Below are positions 33,169 to 35,855 of a DNA stretch of 35,855 bases, piece by piece (the first letter of the stretch is position 1; each line of letters opens with the position of its first letter). Made by a program: the position numbers and the translations under genes. The notes under the pieces are model-generated. The model was not told where the DNA came from. It ran no database searches and was given only the letters and a program-made list of their open reading frames with translations. Where the stretch lies: positions 1 to 35,855 of the forward strand of contig JAFGPK010000063.1 in NCBI GenBank assembly GCA_016936235.1, written 5' to 3'. The DNA is from Candidatus Fermentibacteraceae bacterium. Its GTDB lineage: Bacteria; Fermentibacterota; Fermentibacteria; Fermentibacterales; JCC-6.

Positions 33169-34077
33169 ATGGCCAGAGTGGACCTTCATATACACAGCAC
33201 CGCGTCCGATGGTATCATGACCCCTTCGGAGATCGTCGGAACTGCTCTCGAGAGATCTCTCACCATGATATCCATCACTGATCACGATACGCTTGACGGT
33301 ATTCCGGAGGCAGCCGGCGCCGCTGCGGATTCGGGGATCATCTTTGTGCCCGGAGTGGAGCTCAGTGTCGAAATCGAATCCGACGGTTCCGTCACCGCCC
33401 ATCTGCTGGGCTACTTTCCGGGAGCCGGGATCGGGGAGCTGGTCAGAGATTCCACACCGCTCGGGGAGGCTATCACATTTGTACAGGGCGGCCGCAGGCG
33501 GAGGAATCCGAGGATTCTTGAGAAGCTCAGGGCCAGCGGCGTCTACATACTTATGAACGAAGTGGAACTCCTGTCCGATGGAGATGTCGTGGGTAGACCG
33601 CATATCGCCCAGGCTATGGTGGACGCAGGTTATGTGGGCAGCCTGAAGGAAGCCTTCAACAGGTTCCTGGGAAAGGGCAGACCGGCGTACGTGGAACGCG
33701 ACAGGCTCCCGGTGGGAAAGGCCATGGACGTTATCAGGGAAGCCGGCGGATTGCCGGTGATGGCGCATCCCGGATATATTCCCATGGACAGTGATGAAAT
33801 GCGGAAACTGTTCGGCAGGATGAAGGGGCTGGGTCTGTCGGGTGTGGAGGTTTACTATCCTACACACGCCCCCTCCATGGTGGAGTTCCTCCTGTCCGTT
33901 GCGGACGAGTTCGACCTGCTCGTGACAGGCGGAACGGATTTTCATGGCAGGGACGGAGAGGCCGCTCCGCTTGGAGGCTCCCCGGAAGGTTTCGCGGTAG
34001 AGACGGAAATGATCAGGGATTTTATGGACGTTTGTCTGGATTCACAGCGGGAGGTAATACATGGCCAAGCTCAGTGA
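33169..34077 (+). CDS. PHP-domain phosphoesterase (YciV/RNase AM-like)
   Basis: 302 aa; 'RVDLHIHSTASDGIMTPSEIVGTALERSLTMISITDHDTLDGIPEA', 'GLPVMAHPGYIP', 'LLVTGGTDFHG'; RBS GGAGGTGA. Confidence 0.94.
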   Translation: MARVDLHIHSTASDGIMTPSEIVGTALERSLTMISITDHDTLDGIPEAAGAAADSGIIFVPGVELSVEIESDGSVTAHLLGYFPGAGIGELVRDSTPLGEAITFVQGGRRRRNPRILEKLRASGVYILMNEVELLSDGDVVGRPHIAQAMVDAGYVGSLKEAFNRFLGKGRPAYVERDRLPVGKAMDVIREAGGLPVMAHPGYIPMDSDEMRKLFGRMKGLGLSGVEVYYPTHAPSMVEFLLSVADEFDLLVTGGTDFHGRDGEAAPLGGSPEGFAVETEMIRDFMDVCLDSQREVIHGQAQ

Positions 34078-34264
34078 GCTCATCGACAAGATCGACGTAG
34101 AGGCTAAGGAAGGCAGCCGGAAGAAGGCTCTTTTGATGATAGAGAAGCTTCTGGAGAAGGTTCCCGACAACGACGCGCTTCTGGCCAGGAAAGTGAAGTA
34201 CCAGAAGGAATACGAGTACGAGACCCGACTGGAAGCCCTGGAGAAGAAGTACGGCATCTCCTAG
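34061..34264 (+). CDS. Small helical/coiled-coil hypothetical protein
   Basis: 67 aa 'MAKLSELIDKIDVEAKEGSRKKALLMIEKLLEKVPDNDALLARKVKYQKEYEYETRLEALEKKYGIS'; overlaps the end of the PHP gene; preceded by GGGAGG. Confidence 0.7.
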   Translation: MAKLSELIDKIDVEAKEGSRKKALLMIEKLLEKVPDNDALLARKVKYQKEYEYETRLEALEKKYGIS

Positions 34265-34268
34265 CAGC

Positions 34269-35054
34269 ATGAGGCTGCGTGTCGCGACCGCGGCGCTGCT
34301 GGTCCTCATCCTCTCCTGCGGACCCTCCGAAACCACACTTGATTCCCTTCGCAGCCAGGCGGAGATATTCAGCGCCAGGGTATCCTTCGCATGGCAGAAT
34401 CTCAGCACATTCCAGCTCAGGGGCAATGCCAGACTGGATGGAAGCAGCCTTGTCGCAAGGGGTCCCTTCGTTCTCTGGGGCGATCCGGAGAGAGTCCTCC
34501 TCAGGGGCGATTTCTACGGTCCGGACGGAAAACCCGTGGTATCGATAATGGGGAATTCCACCGGATTGACGGTGTACCTTCCCCGGGACGAGTACGCATC
34601 CTTCACCCCCCTGGGACTTCAGGCAGGAGGAGGCACCATCAGGGTCGAAGACCTGATCTTTCTCCTCAGGACCGGTTTTCCTCTAAGCCTGGAGCAGTGG
34701 CAGATCAGCGACCTTGCTGAATACGAGGAAGGGCGCATCATCTGGAGCTTCAGTACGGCGGAAGATGACACAATGATACTTGCCATGGATCCAGGGCGTC
34801 TTTTTCCCGGCCGGTGCAGCTGGGACGACGGCACTTTCACAATAAATGCATCGTCTCCCCACGACGAGTACAGGGCATGGCCATGGAGCTGGAGCACTAG
34901 GATCGGCGACAATGTGGTCGATCTCGAGTTAACAGATATCGCGATTACCCAGGTACCCTGGGAGGGTATATGGAGAATGTTCATCCCTGTTCCCGTGGAT
35001 TCCCTCGATGAGGCTCCCATCTGGCATCCTTCCGACACTCTGATGCAGAGGTAG
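34269..35054 (+). CDS. Putative outer-membrane lipoprotein (LolA/LolB or DUF4292-like)
   Basis: 261 aa; lipobox 'LLVLILSCGPSE'; beta-rich 'FQLRGNARLDGSSLVARGPFVLWGDPERVLLRGDFYGPDGKPVVSIMGNSTGLTVYLPRDEY'. Confidence 0.75.
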   Translation: MRLRVATAALLVLILSCGPSETTLDSLRSQAEIFSARVSFAWQNLSTFQLRGNARLDGSSLVARGPFVLWGDPERVLLRGDFYGPDGKPVVSIMGNSTGLTVYLPRDEYASFTPLGLQAGGGTIRVEDLIFLLRTGFPLSLEQWQISDLAEYEEGRIIWSFSTAEDDTMILAMDPGRLFPGRCSWDDGTFTINASSPHDEYRAWPWSWSTRIGDNVVDLELTDIAITQVPWEGIWRMFIPVPVDSLDEAPIWHPSDTLMQR

Positions 35055-35185
35055 TGTTAACAGCAATCGGACCCCGCGGGCTCACTTTCGGGGAACCCTC
35101 CCTGGCCGTAGGACGCCGGCGGAGTTGACGCAGACGTGACTGTTTACTATTCAACCTTGTACGGTCCAGTTTACAGGAGGGTTGT

Positions 35186-35855
35186 ATGGGTATCTCAGGC
35201 ACTTTAAGAGGCGTTTTCGGAAGGAAGCCAGGGGCGCTTCTTTCCAACTCCATGGCAATAGATCTGGGAACGGCCAACACGCTGATCTACCTTCAGGGGA
35301 AAGGCATCGTACTCGAGCAGCCCAGCGTGGTGGCCCTGGAGAGGGAGACCAACGCACTGGTGGCGGTGGGAGCAGAAGCGAAGTCGATGCTGGGACGAAC
35401 CGGTATGTCACTTCAGGCTATAAGACCTCTGAAGGATGGCGTGATAACCAACGCCACAGCCACCATGGCCATGCTGAGAGAGTTCCTGGGCATGGCCAGG
35501 ACGAGAAAACTATCCATGAGGCCGAGGGTTCTGGTTTGCGTTCCCAGCGGTATCACGGAGGTGGAGATATCGGCTGTCAAGACTGCGCTGGAAAGAGCGG
35601 GAGCCAGGGAGGTCCTCCTTGTGCCGGAACCTCTGGCATCGGCCATAGGTGTCGGAATTCCTGTTGAGGGCGCTGCGGGCAATATGGTGGTGGATATCGG
35701 AGGAGGCACTACGGAAGTGGCCGTGATAAGCCTTTCATCCATTGCGGCGAACAACTCCATCAGGATCGGCGGCGACGAGATAGACGAAGCCATATCCAGC
35801 TACCTGAAGAAACAGTACAGCCTGCTCATAGGGGAGAGGACGGCCGAGACCGTCA
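35186..35855 (+). CDS. mreB: Rod-shape-determining actin homologue MreB (partial, runs off the window)
   Basis: Not in the ORF track. Manual translation from ATG 35186 after AGGAGG: MGISGTLRGVFGRKPGALLSNSMAIDLGTANTLIYLQGKGIVLEQPSVVALE...GAAGNMVVDIGGGTTEVAVISLSSIAANNSIRIGGDEIDEAISSYLKKQY. Confidence 0.97.
   Translation, partial: MGISGTLRGVFGRKPGALLSNSMAIDLGTANTLIYLQGKGIVLEQPSVVALERETNALVAVGAEAKSMLGRTGMSLQAIRPLKDGVITNATATMAMLREFLGMARTRKLSMRPRVLVCVPSGITEVEISAVKTALERAGAREVLLVPEPLASAIGVGIPVEGAAGNMVVDIGGGTTEVAVISLSSIAANNSIRIGGDEIDEAISSYLKKQYSLLIGERTAETV

Noticed and set aside
35125-35153. mreB promoter TTGACG-N17-TATTCA
   Set aside because: Only three of six bases match at -10; too weak to call without transcript data.
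1-35855. CRISPR arrays, tRNA or rRNA genes, transposon ends
   Set aside because: No regularly spaced repeats, cloverleaf or rRNA-like segments, or transposase ORFs were seen by eye. The only recombinase is the divergent tyrosine recombinase, without evident terminal repeats.

Overview
The window is a 35.9 kb GC-rich bacterial chromosomal segment of about 36 genes. The style resembles FCB-group or candidate-phylum genomes, with secreted beta-propellers and FlgD/T9SS-like C-terminal domains, but taxonomy is inference only. Roughly 1-18.7 kb is mostly minus strand: two GNATs, PQQ-type secreted propellers, a DUF486 membrane protein next to a cupin relic, a membrane glycosyltransferase, two class I methyltransferases, a deaminase with an extra N-terminal domain, a YgjP-like metallopeptidase, a QueG-like Fe-S protein and an S9 peptidase. 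From 19.0 to 20.3 kb lies an AT-richer ankyrin protein with Jag_N-like N-terminal modules. From 20.6 to 26.9 kb a co-directional cluster encodes an ArsR-methyltransferase (SahR-like) regulator, AhcY, a stand-alone receiver domain and a trimeric [FeFe] hydrogenase (NuoE-like, NuoF-like, HydA). From 27 to 35.9 kb come an uncharacterised Trp/Cys/Arg-rich protein, an active-site-divergent tyrosine recombinase, a degenerate hybrid histidine kinase, MgtC, an HD phosphohydrolase, a PHP phosphoesterase, a lipoprotein and a partial MreB. No rRNA, tRNA or CRISPR was recognised. The best candidates for new biology are the Jag_N-ankyrin fusion, the deaminase fusion, the SahR/AhcY/receiver/hydrogenase cluster with a leaderless operator-overlapped promoter, the degenerate recombinase and a possible PD-(D/E)XK-like protein. 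None of these could be checked against databases here.
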